Positions 36,276 through 47,779 of a stretch of 64,000 nucleotides of DNA are shown piece after piece. The stretch is from NCBI GenBank assembly GCA_035771175.1, contig CM069593.1, positions 2,660,461 through 2,724,460 of the forward strand, given 5' to 3'. Made by a program: the position numbers and the translations under genes. The notes below the pieces were generated by a model, which was not told the DNA's origin, did no database searches, and worked only from the letters and a program-made list of their open reading frames with translations. Each line of letters begins with the position of its first letter. The stretch's first letter is position 1. Origin of the DNA: Paratinospora sagittata (taxonomy: Eukaryota; Streptophyta; Magnoliopsida; Ranunculales; Menispermaceae).

Positions 36276-36428
36276 GTAAGTCATTTGTTTACATTTTATT
36301 CTCCCATTCAATTTCTAGTTTCTACAAAAAGCTGGAGCTCTAAAAGTATCGTTATTTGTTCGTCTGTAAACAGATACTGAAGAAGAAGCTGCAGATACTG
36401 TAAAAGTATTGAGCAAAAGAGTTGTAAA

Positions 36429-36645
36429 TGTTAGATCTCAAAAACTAAAACATAGGGGGAGGATCCTTTATTTCTCTTCTTTTTGTATTACAACCTACTG
36501 TATTGGTGTATTTATAGACACCCAAATTCTTGTAATCCTAATACAATCATACACACAAACTCAAATCTTTTAATTAGACACATACTTAAAATCTTAATTA
36601 GACACAAAATCTAATAAAATCTAATTAGATTAATTATTTTCAACA
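36429..36645. mobile_element. 217 bp solo LTR with GTAAA target-site duplication
   Basis: Starts TGTTAGATCTC and ends ATTTTCAACA (TG...CA). It is flanked by GTAAA at 36424-36428 and 36646-36650. Inside are a TATA-like GTATTTATAGACACC and a downstream AATCCTAATACAATC region typical of a retroelement R-U5 end. No coding or second LTR is attached, so it is best read as the product of recombination between LTRs. It is unrelated to the LTRs of Copia A and B. Alternatively it could be a very short TRIM-type element. Confidence 0.8.
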
Positions 36646-36817
36646 GTAAAATGAGGATATTGTTGTGGAAGAAGAAGCTGCAGATACCAAAGAGAGTTGT
36701 AAAAGTATTGAGTTGTAAAAGTATTGAGCATATTGTTGACTTTGATTGAAAAGCTTAGATTTTCAATGGGAAATCTGCCTGTTGCAGAAGTTGAAGAATG
36801 TTGATTTGTTGTTGGGC

Positions 36818-37585
36818 ATGTCGAGAAAAGCCAATCTTTTTCGGGTCATTAGGCTTCGGAAATGGTTTTCCACATGTTTGGACCACCGAAATTTCATTCC
36901 TCCGCTGAATTTCTGCGTTCATAGCGTTGAAATAACTCAAATTCATGCACGCATGATCAAGATTGGACATGATCAGATACCCTTTTATCTAAGCAAACTT
37001 CTGGCAGCAGCGTCGTCCGTTTTAAATAATATTGAATATGCTGCATCGATTTTCCAACGAATTGAAAATCCAAACCTCTTTATGTACAATACCATGCTTA
37101 GAGGCTATTCGGTTAGCAACCTTCCAATGCAAGCCCTTTTCCTCTTCAAGATACTAAGATCTCGAGGAATTTTGATAGATCAGTTTTCCTTCATCTGCTT
37201 GCTCAAAGCCTGTGCTCGTACTCGTAGCTTGGCTGTTCCTACTGGCAGAACTATTCATGGATTACTTATTCTGTGTGGTCTTGAGCTTTTCCTTAACGTA
37301 AGAAACACACTTCTACGGATTTACTGCGCAAGTCAGAGATATGGATATGCCCACCAATTATTTGATGAATTTCCCCAACAAAGAGATGTGGCTTCTTGGA
37401 ATATTTTGATTGGTAGCTGTCTACAAATTGCAAAACCTTGTGCAGCTATAGCCTTGATGACAAAAATGCAAGCTTATGGTTTTGAAGTGAGTGCTGTTAC
37501 AATACTGAGTGGTTTGTCTGCATGCTGTCACTTGGGGTATTTATTTACAGGAAAGTCTCTTCATGGATATTGCTTCAAATATTAG
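36818..37585 (+). pseudogene. truncated PLS-type pentatricopeptide repeat protein
   Basis: The frame from ATG 36818 gives 255 residues with clear PPR units: IHARMIKIG..., EYAASIFQRIENPNLFMYNT, MLRGYSVSNLPMQAL, HQLFDEFPQQRDVASWNILI. PPR proteins bind organellar RNA. Proteins of this kind, resembling the mitochondrial-type Arabidopsis At1g26900 product, usually run well over 500 residues with E-type C-terminal motifs. Here the frame stops at 37585 in mid-array. A few residues after the stop (LDVILHKNP in the +1 frame) still look like the expected continuation, then similarity ends. So a frameshift plus loss of the 3' half made a relic. Upstream lie a solo LTR and Copia A, within 550 bp of the start. 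Confidence 0.75.
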
Positions 37586-37599
37586 ATGTAATTTTACAC

Positions 37600-40500
37600 A
37601 AAAATCCTAGCTTGCATAATACACGCGTAGTTGACAAGGAAGAGGCCCAACAGCTGAGAAATATATCTTATTCGATAGCACCATGGAGCACAGGATCATT
37701 ATATTATCAGGTTAATTAATTAAGATTGTCTTCAATTATATATATATATTCAAGACCAAGCCGACCTCTCTTTTCCACATCAAAGAATTCAGGGAAAGAC
37801 TATACATGCCCTAATTTAATTTCCACGACAACGAGTAAAGAAGAATGTGAAAAAAGCCGACAATTCGCGTTGGCTTTCTAAATTTCCATGAAGCTGTCTC
37901 TGTTTTATAAAGACGGTGCTTTGTAGGGCAAAGTTAAAAGGATTTTTAAGACTGAAATTAAGCAGCTTATACCCAACATTGGGTGGAGTGACGGACTTAA
38001 AAGACATAAAATTTTAATATAAAATAAATTTTGAGTTTAAGTCTTTTGAGTTTGAGCCTTCTTAATTAATCATAGAATGACACTTTAAAATGTTTGTAAC
38101 CGTATTATAAGGACTAGTGGGGTGGCTCTCTCGATACCGCTCACCCAAAATATATATATATATAATAAAATTAAGCAGCTTAATTTCTCATAGAGAAGCT
38201 CAGTATCGAGGTGCTTAATTTGACATCCCAAATGATAAATAATTACAGGGAAAGAAATAAAAGCAAGAGGAATTAAGATCACCAAAATCTAGCTACAAGT
38301 CATGTGTTTGACAGATATTTCAATTTATGATATTATTATTCATATATTGGGTACTGGAACCCAGCTGATTTAATATTTAATGACCTGATCATGTATGGCT
38401 TAATTTGCAAGAATTTTAACCACTCATCTTAATGTTGATCATCAGTACCTATAGATTACATGAATTTGCCAAATTAAAAGTGCTGAGATCGAGATAAGAG
38501 AAGGACAAGAAGATATGGGCAGAGTCAAGAGAGGTGATAATGAGGAATTTGCAAGTGGTGGTTAATTTTATAATTTGTGTCTGCTTCCCACTATTATTAT
38601 TAATCCCCACAAATAAATGTGCTACGTACATTTCTTTTTGTCATGAGTTTTTTATGAAGATATTGAACCCACATTTCACAATATCTCTACTTCTAAAAAC
38701 CATCCATGGTTGCATTCTTATATATACTACTTTTAGTTGTGTTGCAATTATTAATTAATGACCACAACTGTATCTCATGTTAGCCAAAGCCAAATTAAGT
38801 GAACGCACATACACACATATATATATATATATATATGAATAGATAAATATATAGATATTTCTTTATTTCTTTTTATAATCCTAATACAAGTAAACACCCA
38901 AGGACAACTCTAACTCAAACACTTAATTAGACATTCATTACAATATTGAAAACTCCTAACAAATTAATACACTTAATCTCCTCTATACAATGTAAAACTA
39001 CAAATTGAGTAATATGTCATACCAAATCAATCGCCTAGTTGACAATAAGTAACGTATACTTGTTAGGTATATATATGTGTGGACCAAAATTATGGGCGTA
39101 CGTCTTATGCAAACAAGTTCATCACATGAAATATAAATTGAGATTTCAAAATTCTCATTAGTATTAAAGTTTTTTAGAGTTAAACCTTACATTTAAGCCC
39201 AGAAGTAGTTAATTAAGTTGAGAAAATATCATTGCTAATTGAGATTTAAGGTCATCCAATTAACAATATGAAGTCTTAGACATTTTTTATGAAAAGTGAA
39301 TAAAAAAGAACTTAATTAATTTGCAGAATTAATGAATAATGATGTGAGATGTTAGTGTGGGTTTACATTCAAAACATTGATTATACTAGAGAATAAGCCA
39401 TACTTTACAGTTCACTAGGAGATGCAAAAGTCATGCCTAATTGGTGAGAGCATATATAGAGGATCGATAATGCTCCATTATGTCGAAGCAGTGGACAACT
39501 TGGACTGTTAATTAAAACACTTTTAGACCCCTTAAATGTTAGATGTGGGAGAAGATCAGGTTAAACTAAAGGGACTGCAAGAGAAGAGTTATTACTAATT
39601 GGGGTTGAGTTAGGCTTAACCATATGGATATATATTTATAATAGAGCAATGCTACATGGATTGAAAATACTACATCAATTGCTAAAAATCGCTGTCACAT
39701 CAACTTTTAACTTTAATACATCATAACAACATAATTTTTAATAAAATTACAAATCTGATGTAGATCCTTGATACATCATATTTGTAACAATTGGTGTGGG
39801 ATTTCAATCTCTTTAGTATTTTAATAAACAATTTTTTTTTCCATCAACTTCACCATAATTATATAAAAACAATGTCATTTCTCTATGTTTCAGCTTGAAC
39901 TTTAGAAATGCCATTAATTTTTTGGCACTTAAAATAAATATATGATCACCGTGATCATATTTTTCTCTTTTAATTTTTTTTTTCCCTTGTTTCTCTTCAT
40001 ATAGGAATAATTCATCAGGTCAGCTGTGAGAATGACACGTCAACAAAAGAGAACGGTGGGTCCCAGTTGTTGGGGAGGTCCATTCACCCATCCGCATGTA
40101 TGTAGTTATGTGACATAAAATACTAACTAAATTACACAATTAGGAATAGCTTTACCAAATTATCAACTTGTTAATAATTCATTTTGACTAAACTCCCAAC
40201 CAACCAAATTTCTTACATATATTCTTCACCAAACTTGGATGTGTTATCTTAGCTTCTTCTTTCCTTCAGTATTAATTTGCCACTGTATTATTATATGAGA
40301 TGAAAATATAATGTACTGAAGCTTATCTTCTATTCAAGGCTGCAGACACTGCACTTTATCCTCTCCTTCATGATCACCGTGATTTTCATCTCAATATGTT
40401 GGTTTCAAAACCACAAGATAAGATTCTACTTGTGTACTGTGATGAGGATAATTTTGTTTCTCATAGATATTTGCCAGATGAACAGATTTCTATAAAATGG

Positions 40501-41205
40501 AGAAAAACGGAGGTTAATTTGTGTTCTGTGTGCTGAATTCATCGATGGAAGGAGCAATATTGATTCATGGGCAATGATATATATATACCGATGGATCCAC
40601 GGTAGAATTAATCTTATTCCATGTTTGTGTTAGAGAATTTGATCATCTGGGGGTAGTAGTTAGAAATATTTGGTTTGCTTACTAGTTGTGATCAGAAATC
40701 TTAATTCTCTTTATATCATGATTTCCTTGTTCTTCATATGGAAACTGTATGAGGGTATGATTAAAGTGATATTTCATGGATATACCAAAATTCAATCACA
40801 TTTGGAGTCAATTACGATTATCCAAATACTATTCTATCCATGGACTAAATTAATGGGCCTGTGGTGCATGTAAAATCCTCTCAAGGTGATGGAATGAAAC
40901 ATTTCTATATGTAACTTAATTCACGAAAAGTACTACTGCATTCACAATTAAGTACAATACAGGAAATTAAGCCTGTACAAGATAGAAAAACTCGTAGTGC
41001 ACATGACCTTGATGTGAAGCTCAGAAGACTTCTTGCAGGAGCTAGCTAGCTATTGAGCTGAGGTTGCTTATAAACATCAAGAAAAAAAAGAAGAAGGTTG
41101 CGGCACTTAATTATATCATCTAATATGTTCTTGTATTGAACATATTAGAGTAGAGTACCATATATGTATATATATATATATAAGTTTGATGATAATTAGC
41201 CTCAA
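37600..41205. other. intergenic region between the PPR relic and the ERF gene
   Basis: No supportable gene. Contains MITE family 1 copy 3 (39648-39820) and short AT tracts at about 38150-38164 and 38818-38836. A stretch at 38875-38970 shares motifs (TAATCCTAATACAA, CTTAATTAGACAT) with the 3' half of the solo LTR at 36429-36645 and may be a decayed relative. The remainder shows nothing I can name. Confidence 0.55.
39648..39820. mobile_element. MITE (family 1, copy 3)
   Basis: Begins AATGCTACATGGATTGAAAA and ends TTGGTGTGGGATTTCAATCT then CTTTAGTATT, giving imperfect terminal inverted repeats. The interior matches the copy at 29961-30120 and the ends match the intronic copy at 13810-13987. No clear target-site duplication. 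Confidence 0.75.
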
Positions 41206-41784
41206 TCAAGGGTAATTCCACAGGTGATCATTGTCGGTATTATCAGCGACGTCATCTCCACTTAAATCGAAACGGGGAGGGCTAAGAAGCATTCCTTCAG
41301 CCATATTAATAAGAACATTGGGCATGTCGAAGATAAGGTCTTCATCAACAAAATCATCATATTTTTCACAATAATCCGTTGATGATGATGAATAGTGCAC
41401 ATTATTATTAATATTTCTTGCAACGGTAGCATTCGAAGACATAAGAGAATCCGCCGCTGCACCAGCAGCTGCAGCTGCACTTGCGGCCGCAGCTTGTATG
41501 TCACGAGGGGAAGTAGAAGCAGGAACGGGCAAAGAAGGTGCAGAATTTGGGAAGTTAAGCTCGGCTTCAGGACCTTTAAGTGCAAGTGCAGCAACATCAT
41601 AAGCAATAGCAGCCATTTCCGGTGAAGGAAATGTGCCGAGCCAGATTCGATTTGGCTTCTTGGGCTCACGGATTTCGGACACCCATTTGCCGCTGCTCCG
41701 ACGCCTTACTCCTCTGTAAACCGGGTGGCGACCTGATGAGGGCTGAGCAGGTCCAGTATTATCGCTGCTTCCACCATGATCCAT
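41206..41784 (-). CDS. ERF027-like: AP2/ERF transcription factor, DREB A-4 (ERF025/026/027-like), 192 aa
   Basis: Intronless. The AP2 domain covers residues about 23-80 ([19 protein letters not shown] ... [18 protein letters not shown] ... NFPNS). The Val in KWVSEI marks a DREB-type, not ERF-type, domain. The domain is followed by a conserved [19 protein letters not shown] helix, then a Ser/Asn linker and an acidic activation-like end ([20 protein letters not shown] ... LWNYP). That order fits group III/DREB A-4 proteins near Arabidopsis ERF025-027. It lacks the CBF flanking signature found in the gene at 26819, so it is a relative but not a tandem duplicate. The start at 41784 is the only good one: the domain begins 22 residues later. 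Predicted role: CCGAC/GCC-type promoter binding in stress or growth control. Confidence 0.92.
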   Translation of the reverse strand: MDHGGSSDNTGPAQPSSGRHPVYRGVRRRSSGKWVSEIREPKKPNRIWLGTFPSPEMAAIAYDVAALALKGPEAELNFPNSAPSLPVPASTSPRDIQAAAASAAAAAGAAADSLMSSNATVARNINNNVHYSSSSTDYCEKYDDFVDEDLIFDMPNVLINMAEGMLLSPPRFDLSGDDVADNTDNDHLWNYP

Positions 41785-42271
41785 AAGGTTTAATTTTTAG
41801 TAGTATTGATACTAAGATTGAATTAATGGTGTGAATGGCGGGAAGAAGATGAGTTTGAAGTATCATGAAGGGAATTAAGGAGAATTTATTGTGGAGGATT
41901 TTTACGCGTAACATAGCTTGAGATTAGCTAAGTGTAAACCAGTTGTTGCTGAACTGCAAGCAGTACTGTTTTGATCTCTTTAGCTAGGGAAGACTGCTGT
42001 GGGTGTTCGACAGCTTCGCTGTTTGGAAGTTTGAGTTGGATTCCTTAATTTCTTTCCTCTCAGAAAATTAAGACTTAATTAAGAAGACCAAATTATGGAA
42101 TATTAACATCAAGAACAGTGACCCATTATTCTTAAAAACATTACATATATAGATAGAGATATCTTTGCAATAATCTCTACTTAAAGTAGAATTTTGATAG
42201 GACAACCACAACTATCACTTGCTTTGGATATATATAATTGGTAATTACTGGCTCTTAATTTCTTTGTATAT

Positions 42272-42533
42272 ATCACCTTGTTTTCGAAATCTGGGTGGTG
42301 TCCCTTAGGCCAGCGTACGTGCACTATAGAGACTAATTTACCTAGAACGAGCACTTAGTAGAGGTGGCGGCATCCCACTCAATGCCATCTGATCATCCCC
42401 ACACGTTGCCACGACACCTCGGGCAAAGGCCGTCACCCCACCTGTACAGTGAAGATAAAAGTTTACCCTGAGACTTGAACTTTAACTTCGGACCTTGTAG
42501 GTAGAAACCAGCAACCAATTCGATTGGTGGTTC
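42272..42533 (-). mobile_element. tRNA-derived SINE with perfect 15 bp TSD
   Basis: AATTTCTTTGTATAT flanks both sides (42257-42271 and 42534-42548). On the minus strand the element starts GAACCACCAATCGAATTGGT, has a box A-like TTGGTTGCTGGTTTC and a box B AAGTTCAAGTCTCAGGG, then a GC-rich body of about 190 bp. There is no long A-tail; the 3' end is AAAACAAGGTGAT. It lies about 490 bp upstream of the ERF027-like start codon. Confidence 0.8.
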
Positions 42534-42623
42534 AATTTCTTTGTATATCGCAACTATTGTGTACTTAACCTAAAATAACATAGAGAGAACTAATTAAGAC
42601 AGATTAAACTCTTGTAACTTAAG

Positions 42624-42729
42624 AGTCAACATAGCCCTTGATCGAGTAGAATGGAAGAAGCAAATTAATTTATATAGTCGATCTCATGTAATTGAAACAA
42701 AGATTTAATTGAGTTGAGTTGAGTTTGAG
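42624..42729 (+). mobile_element. LINE 3' tail fragment, diverged
   Basis: AGCCCTTGATCGAGTAGAAT ... followed by an ATTGAGTTGAGTTGAG tail closely parallels the fragment at 59794-59894. The coding remnant is decayed. Confidence 0.55.
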
Positions 42730-43974
42730 CATTAGTTCTTAATTTTTGGTTCTTATGCAACCAAAAGAGATGTATGTATATAAATGTTTGGTTCATCTGC
42801 AACTATATCTTCATGGTTTTTTAAATCATTTATTAAATATAGTGAAATATGTAAAACACACATATCCAATGAACATGAAGGTGTAGTTGCATTTTTTTAT
42901 AATTAGAATAATATTTTTTATATATGTGTCCATACAAATAAATGCTTCTTTTTATATGTATCCAAGTAAACTAACTAACTTCCTTATCATTATCAACAAG
43001 CTATTAATATGGTTAACTTTTAATACATTAATTTTAAATATATATTATTTATAAAGTCAAAACTCTTTAACGACAATGAGCTACTTTTATTATAAATTTT
43101 TAAATTACTCATTACTTTTCATTATAAAACTATGAAATAAGTTTATATAAAAATAAATAAAATTTATGGGTAATTTGGTAATAAGCCGCTAAAAGTTTTC
43201 TCTCTTGTAATATTATTAGTAAATATAAGACTAATTTTAAGAATTATTCTTTTTTTTTTCCGGTTTCAGCCTCTTTTATTCTTTTTTCTTTTTTCTTTTT
43301 TGAAACTTTCTATGTATTTTTAACTTTTAGCACCCTTCCTATGGACTAATATTAATAAAGAAATCAGCCATCAATTATATATCTCTATTAAAATTTATCA
43401 GATTAGCAATTTTGGAAGATGATATAGAAACTAATCAAATTGGGTTGATGCCTCGGAAATTAATTAATAAAAACTAATTAATTATTATGAGTTTAGAGAG
43501 ACAAGGATAGCCTAACATAAGTGACACCCACACCCGGGTTTGGAAGATGGTAGCGTGGTATGGAATTAAAGGTCGTCCCCCCTTTCCTTAATTAACCGCG
43601 TTTAGTAGTCTCTTCACAACTAATTAAATGCAAAGTATCTGACCATTAATTTTTTGAAGTCATTTTATATGTAAGGAGACTAATATCATTTCTTTTTGTG
43701 CTGAAAATCTTACAGAATGTCACCTAAGGATAAGAGTATAGTGTGCATTAATTGGCTGATTGAGTTTTAACGTGTGGTGCCGACTTATATATATATAGTT
43801 GATTGATGTGTCTTTTATCTCTTCCGATGCATATCATTGGCAGACTAATACTAATTCAAATTTATTCCTAAACAATATAATCTTTTGCAAAAGCTAGTTT
43901 TGCAAGACTTTAGGAATAATTGGGCATATATTTTTTTAATAAGTCTAGAAAGCACATGCATCTAAAATTTGACC

Positions 43975-43978
<4 letters not shown>

Positions 43979-44017
<39 letters not shown>
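43979..44017. repeat. (TA)n microsatellite
   Basis: Uninterrupted 39 bp TA tract in intergenic DNA. Confidence 0.95.
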
Positions 44018-44019
<2 letters not shown>

Positions 44020-46723
44020 CTAGAAATGTATCCCTTAATTTCTTTCTTCTTCCTTGTTGATCAAGAACTGCTTATTGCATCAGTAGCGCTGTAGCAGTTA
44101 CCTATGTACTAGAAATGGATCGAAAAGGAAGTTCCAGCCCAACATTAAATATATATAAAAAAATAAAAATAAAAAAAACAATAATGAATTTAATTGGTTA
44201 TATATTTGATTCTTAGATTATGCAATAGTCATGAAAATAAAATTAAATATTTGGATGTAAAATGTTAAAAAAGAATTATTCAACTCAACTTATATCATAA
44301 TTGATTTGACAGTTTTTACGTTATGTGTTAGCTACTACTTAATGCAATTTTCCTTTATTCAAGCTTAATACTCACCGATAATTACTCCCTTTTCTACTTT
44401 CAATGAGATCTCTTTCAACCCTTTTCTAATTAATTTTCTTGAAGTGGCTATCTTAACATTTTTGAATTATTTGTTAATTTGTTTGTGAGTATTTTATTTT
44501 GTTCTTTTTACCGATAATTACTCCCCGGTATATTCATCTTTGATTCCTGCTTATTTCTATATTCTTCTATTTCAAAGTTTCGGTTCAATGCAGTAGCAAC
44601 AACAACACAAATGTGATATAACCAACAACCAATCAAACAGGAAAGAAGCGGTTAGAAGAAGGAAAGGAGATGCAGAAGACCCATGACGACTGCCACTGAA
44701 ATCTGATTAGTGAGCATAATGCAAGTCTCGTTATCATGCCCATGAGCATTCATAGGACCACATTCAATGGTGGAAAGAACAACAAATTCCTTCAAATCTT
44801 TATTATTTTCACTGTCCATAATGGAAATCCATGAAATCATAAGTAACACCACCTCTGAAATCCACATAAAAGTGGAGTTTATTGGTGAACAGTAATGTGG
44901 AAAAGACAAAGAAGAAACATTAGTTTTTTGGGTGCGGTTATTAAGAGGTTTTAAGTTGTATCAAGTAATGACTTTTGTTGTAGATTAATTTAGGATTTCT
45001 AGGGATTTCTTGAGTTGTTTTCAGTGTTCTACTTCTACATTCCAAATTGTCAACAAAAATGGTGGAAAGAGTTAAAGAGGGATTTCTGGGTTGGTAGTGA
45101 TTTATACCAAAGGATGGAATTCTTTTATGTCTTTTTGTCACATACTAAATCTTATTACTTCGGAATGGTGATGAAATATATATATATTGAAGGGAGATTG
45201 TTGATGATATTCGTAAAAAGAAGAAAAAAAAAATGGTTGCATTTGCTTTCATTTCCCATATATTCATAATCTTTGAATGATTATATACAAAAAAAAAAAA
45301 AGAGAAGAAGTTATTTTCCATTTATTTATTTTTTATCTTTTCCAATGGTGCACATAAGGTGAGAAGTACAGGCATATTTAATTAGCTTATGTAGCATAAT
45401 TTGTTAATTTGTTTGTAATTAATTTTATTAATCATTACTTTGAGGGAAATTTCTCTTTTTCCTAATCTTATATCTTTACATCTCTATTTTTTATTTTTTT
45501 TAATTCACATGCAACGCACGTGCTCATTCGCTATATTATTATAATAAATATTTTTAAAAAACATTTGCAAATGTCACTAATTTTCATTGTATATTTTTGT
45601 TTTAATACAAATTCCTTATCTTGTTTTAGTTTTAACTATTATCTATTACCATGCTCTTTTGTTACACATAAATTTCTTCTTACATTTTTAATGTTGTTTT
45701 TAATTTATTTTTATCAAAAAAAAATATTAACCTTTTTTAACTCTGTCATTGATATAACTTTTCAATGTCGGTCCCAAGCCCAAAAATAGGATAAGTGAAA
45801 AAAAAAATACAAAATACAAGCATTAACATGCTGATAAATAAAAAAATTAAATTATTCAAACCCCCTAACTCAACATGCCTTTTCACCATACATTTAAAAC
45901 ATAATTGTTATAAGGCTCTCCTTTTAATTATTTAAGATTTTGCTTTTAAAATCAATTTTACTGTTAAAAAAATAGGTAACTAAGTAATTATAAATATATA
46001 AGTCTTATCTTATATTTTCATCTATATCTCATTAAACTGAATTCACACACTTGCAACAGAATTATATGAATTCGACCACGTGCACGTCCATTAGTACTGA
46101 AAAAAAAAAAAGTAAATTAGAGGCTTTAACCATAGAATTTGCCCAAAAAAAAAAAACATAGTTATTATTATCAAAGGAATTGTATTCAATTCCACATATA
46201 ATTTTTCTTCTAAAATTAATGAGTCTTGCTTTTGCCAATTTCTCAAAGATTGCATACTTCAACAGCTCATGTCATGTGGTAATACATCTCATATATTTTT
46301 TAATGTCCTTTTTAAGTGAACCTCTTTAATGGAAAATAATTTCTTTTAAGATGAATAAAAGGAAAATAATTGACTGGTCCATACATTTATAATTGAGTTA
46401 TGTTTTTTAATGTCTCTATTTTATGTTTTTTATAAAAAAATTGCTAAATGACATTTATGATGTACATTGATAGAAACATTTTTGTTAATTTACTAGAAAT
46501 ATTTTATTTTAATTGACTACAAAAAAATGTAACTAAATGTGAAACTATATTTTTATGTCTATTGAATATGTATGTTTATATATACATCTAAATGTGTAAT
46601 AGATAATAAAATAAATATAAAACATGTAGTTGCATATACATATATAGTTACAATATTAGATTGTCTCAAATATTCATATATATACACATGATTTAAGAAA
46701 ATATAATCTATTTATGAGTCAAG

Positions 46724-47045
46724 AGTGCCAACGAGGGTTGGCGCATTTGGTCTCTAGTTCGGTGGGTATCGAAGAGGTCGTGGGTTCGAGCTGGGAGAGA
46801 GTTAGGAGTTGATTGTTATTGCTGACGCATTACACGCTCCCTTACGAATATATGTTATGCGTACTATGATTGTGGACTAGTTCATAATGCTTGAAGCTTA
46901 ATTAGGTTCATAACTAGGTTTGCTGGCTAGGGTGTTCCACCCCCATAGTGAGGGGATTAGTCGGATGTAGTGGTGGCGAATCGGATCCGCCGACAATCTT
47001 CCCACCATGCCCTCGGATAGCCCTCCCGGGCTTTGTATCTTCTCA
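46724..47045 (+). mobile_element. tRNA-derived SINE, same family as 3039-3324
   Basis: Starts AGTGCCAACGAGGGTTGGCG, has a box A-like TTGGTCTCTAGTTCGGTGGG and box B-like TGGGTTCGAGCTGG, then a GC-rich body ending GTATCTTCTCAAATATATA. The start and end motifs match the element at 3039-3324. No convincing target-site duplication. It ends about 150 bp before Copia B. Confidence 0.6.
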
Positions 47046-47192
47046 AATATATATACACGAGTTGATAGTTAACTAATTTACAGTTGATGAGCTCCAACCA
47101 CCCAAATAGAGAACCCTGCAGGAAATTTTCGGTTGGTGTAGGTCCAGCACAGTCTCATCAGTCAAAGTAGGAACGATTGATGGTATATATTT

Positions 47193-47764
47193 TGTTGGAA
47201 AAAACGATGGATGTAAAGAAATAAATTCTACAATCCCAGGACAATTTCCCAAACTAAAAATACAACAAAGATAACACCAAAAGATTTTAGCGTGGAAAAC
47301 CCTCCAAAGATGAGGTAAAAACCACGGGACCCGTAGGCCGCTTAGAAACTTCCACTATAATCAAATGGGATTACAAACTTCACCTTTCGGTGGATCTCTC
47401 ACAAATATACACTAATTATGTATCTTCAATTTGTGGATAACACTTCACAAATTGGCTCACACTTTTTCTTCTCAAAGAAACTCTCTTTGAGGCTCTCTAG
47501 ATCTCTAGAATTAGATCTCTCTGAATATTTGATCTCTCAGATCTATCGAATGAATTTTCAAGTTGAAGTTAAGGCTCTATTTATAGAGCTCAACAGGGGT
47601 AATTTCGTAATTATAAAATATATATAATATTTATATTTTATAAACCATTCAGCAAAGATGGCTTGAATGGCCACCCATGTTTGCCGCCCACGTTTGCTAG
47701 CCGTCACTGTTGACAATTCTGAATATTCAGCCGTCTTCTTTGGAGCCACCGAGGTGGACCAACA
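47193..47764 (-). repeat. 3' LTR of Copia B
   Basis: 572 bp, almost identical to 52039-52611. Differences by eye: a cluster just inside the terminus (AAAAAACGATGG versus GAAAAATAGATGG) and two G/A changes near the far end. Confidence 0.93.
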
Positions 47765-47779
47765 AATCTCCCCTCCACC

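Larger units (their letters stand above)
41785..47187. other. intergenic region upstream of the ERF027-like gene
   Basis: The first few hundred bases must contain the promoter of the minus-strand gene; I see no convincing TATA box. The rest contains a SINE (42272-42533), a LINE tail fragment (42624-42729), an (AT)n tract (43979-44017) and another SINE (46724-47045). The stretch 44100-46700 contains nothing I can name; its ORFs look random. Confidence 0.55.

Noticed and set aside
41262..41669. Minus-strand ORF of 135 residues overlapping the ERF027-like gene
   Set aside because: Alternative frame of the AP2 gene; Leu-rich with no domain.
43979..44017. AT-rich tract as a replication origin or matrix attachment site
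   Set aside because: A plain microsatellite; many similar tracts occur in the window and nothing supports a specific role.
44652..44909. Minus-strand ORF of 85 residues with a hydrophobic start and two Cys in a polar C-terminal half
   Set aside because: Looks a little like a small secreted protein, but there is no family motif, no promoter or splice context, and chance ORFs of this size are common here.
46735..46800. Possible tRNA gene
   Set aside because: Box A/B motifs are present but the cloverleaf arms do not form, and the sequence continues into a SINE body.
47418..47749. ORFs of 63-69 residues present in both Copia B LTRs
   Set aside because: They repeat only because the LTRs are duplicated; they lie in the regulatory LTR and match no protein.
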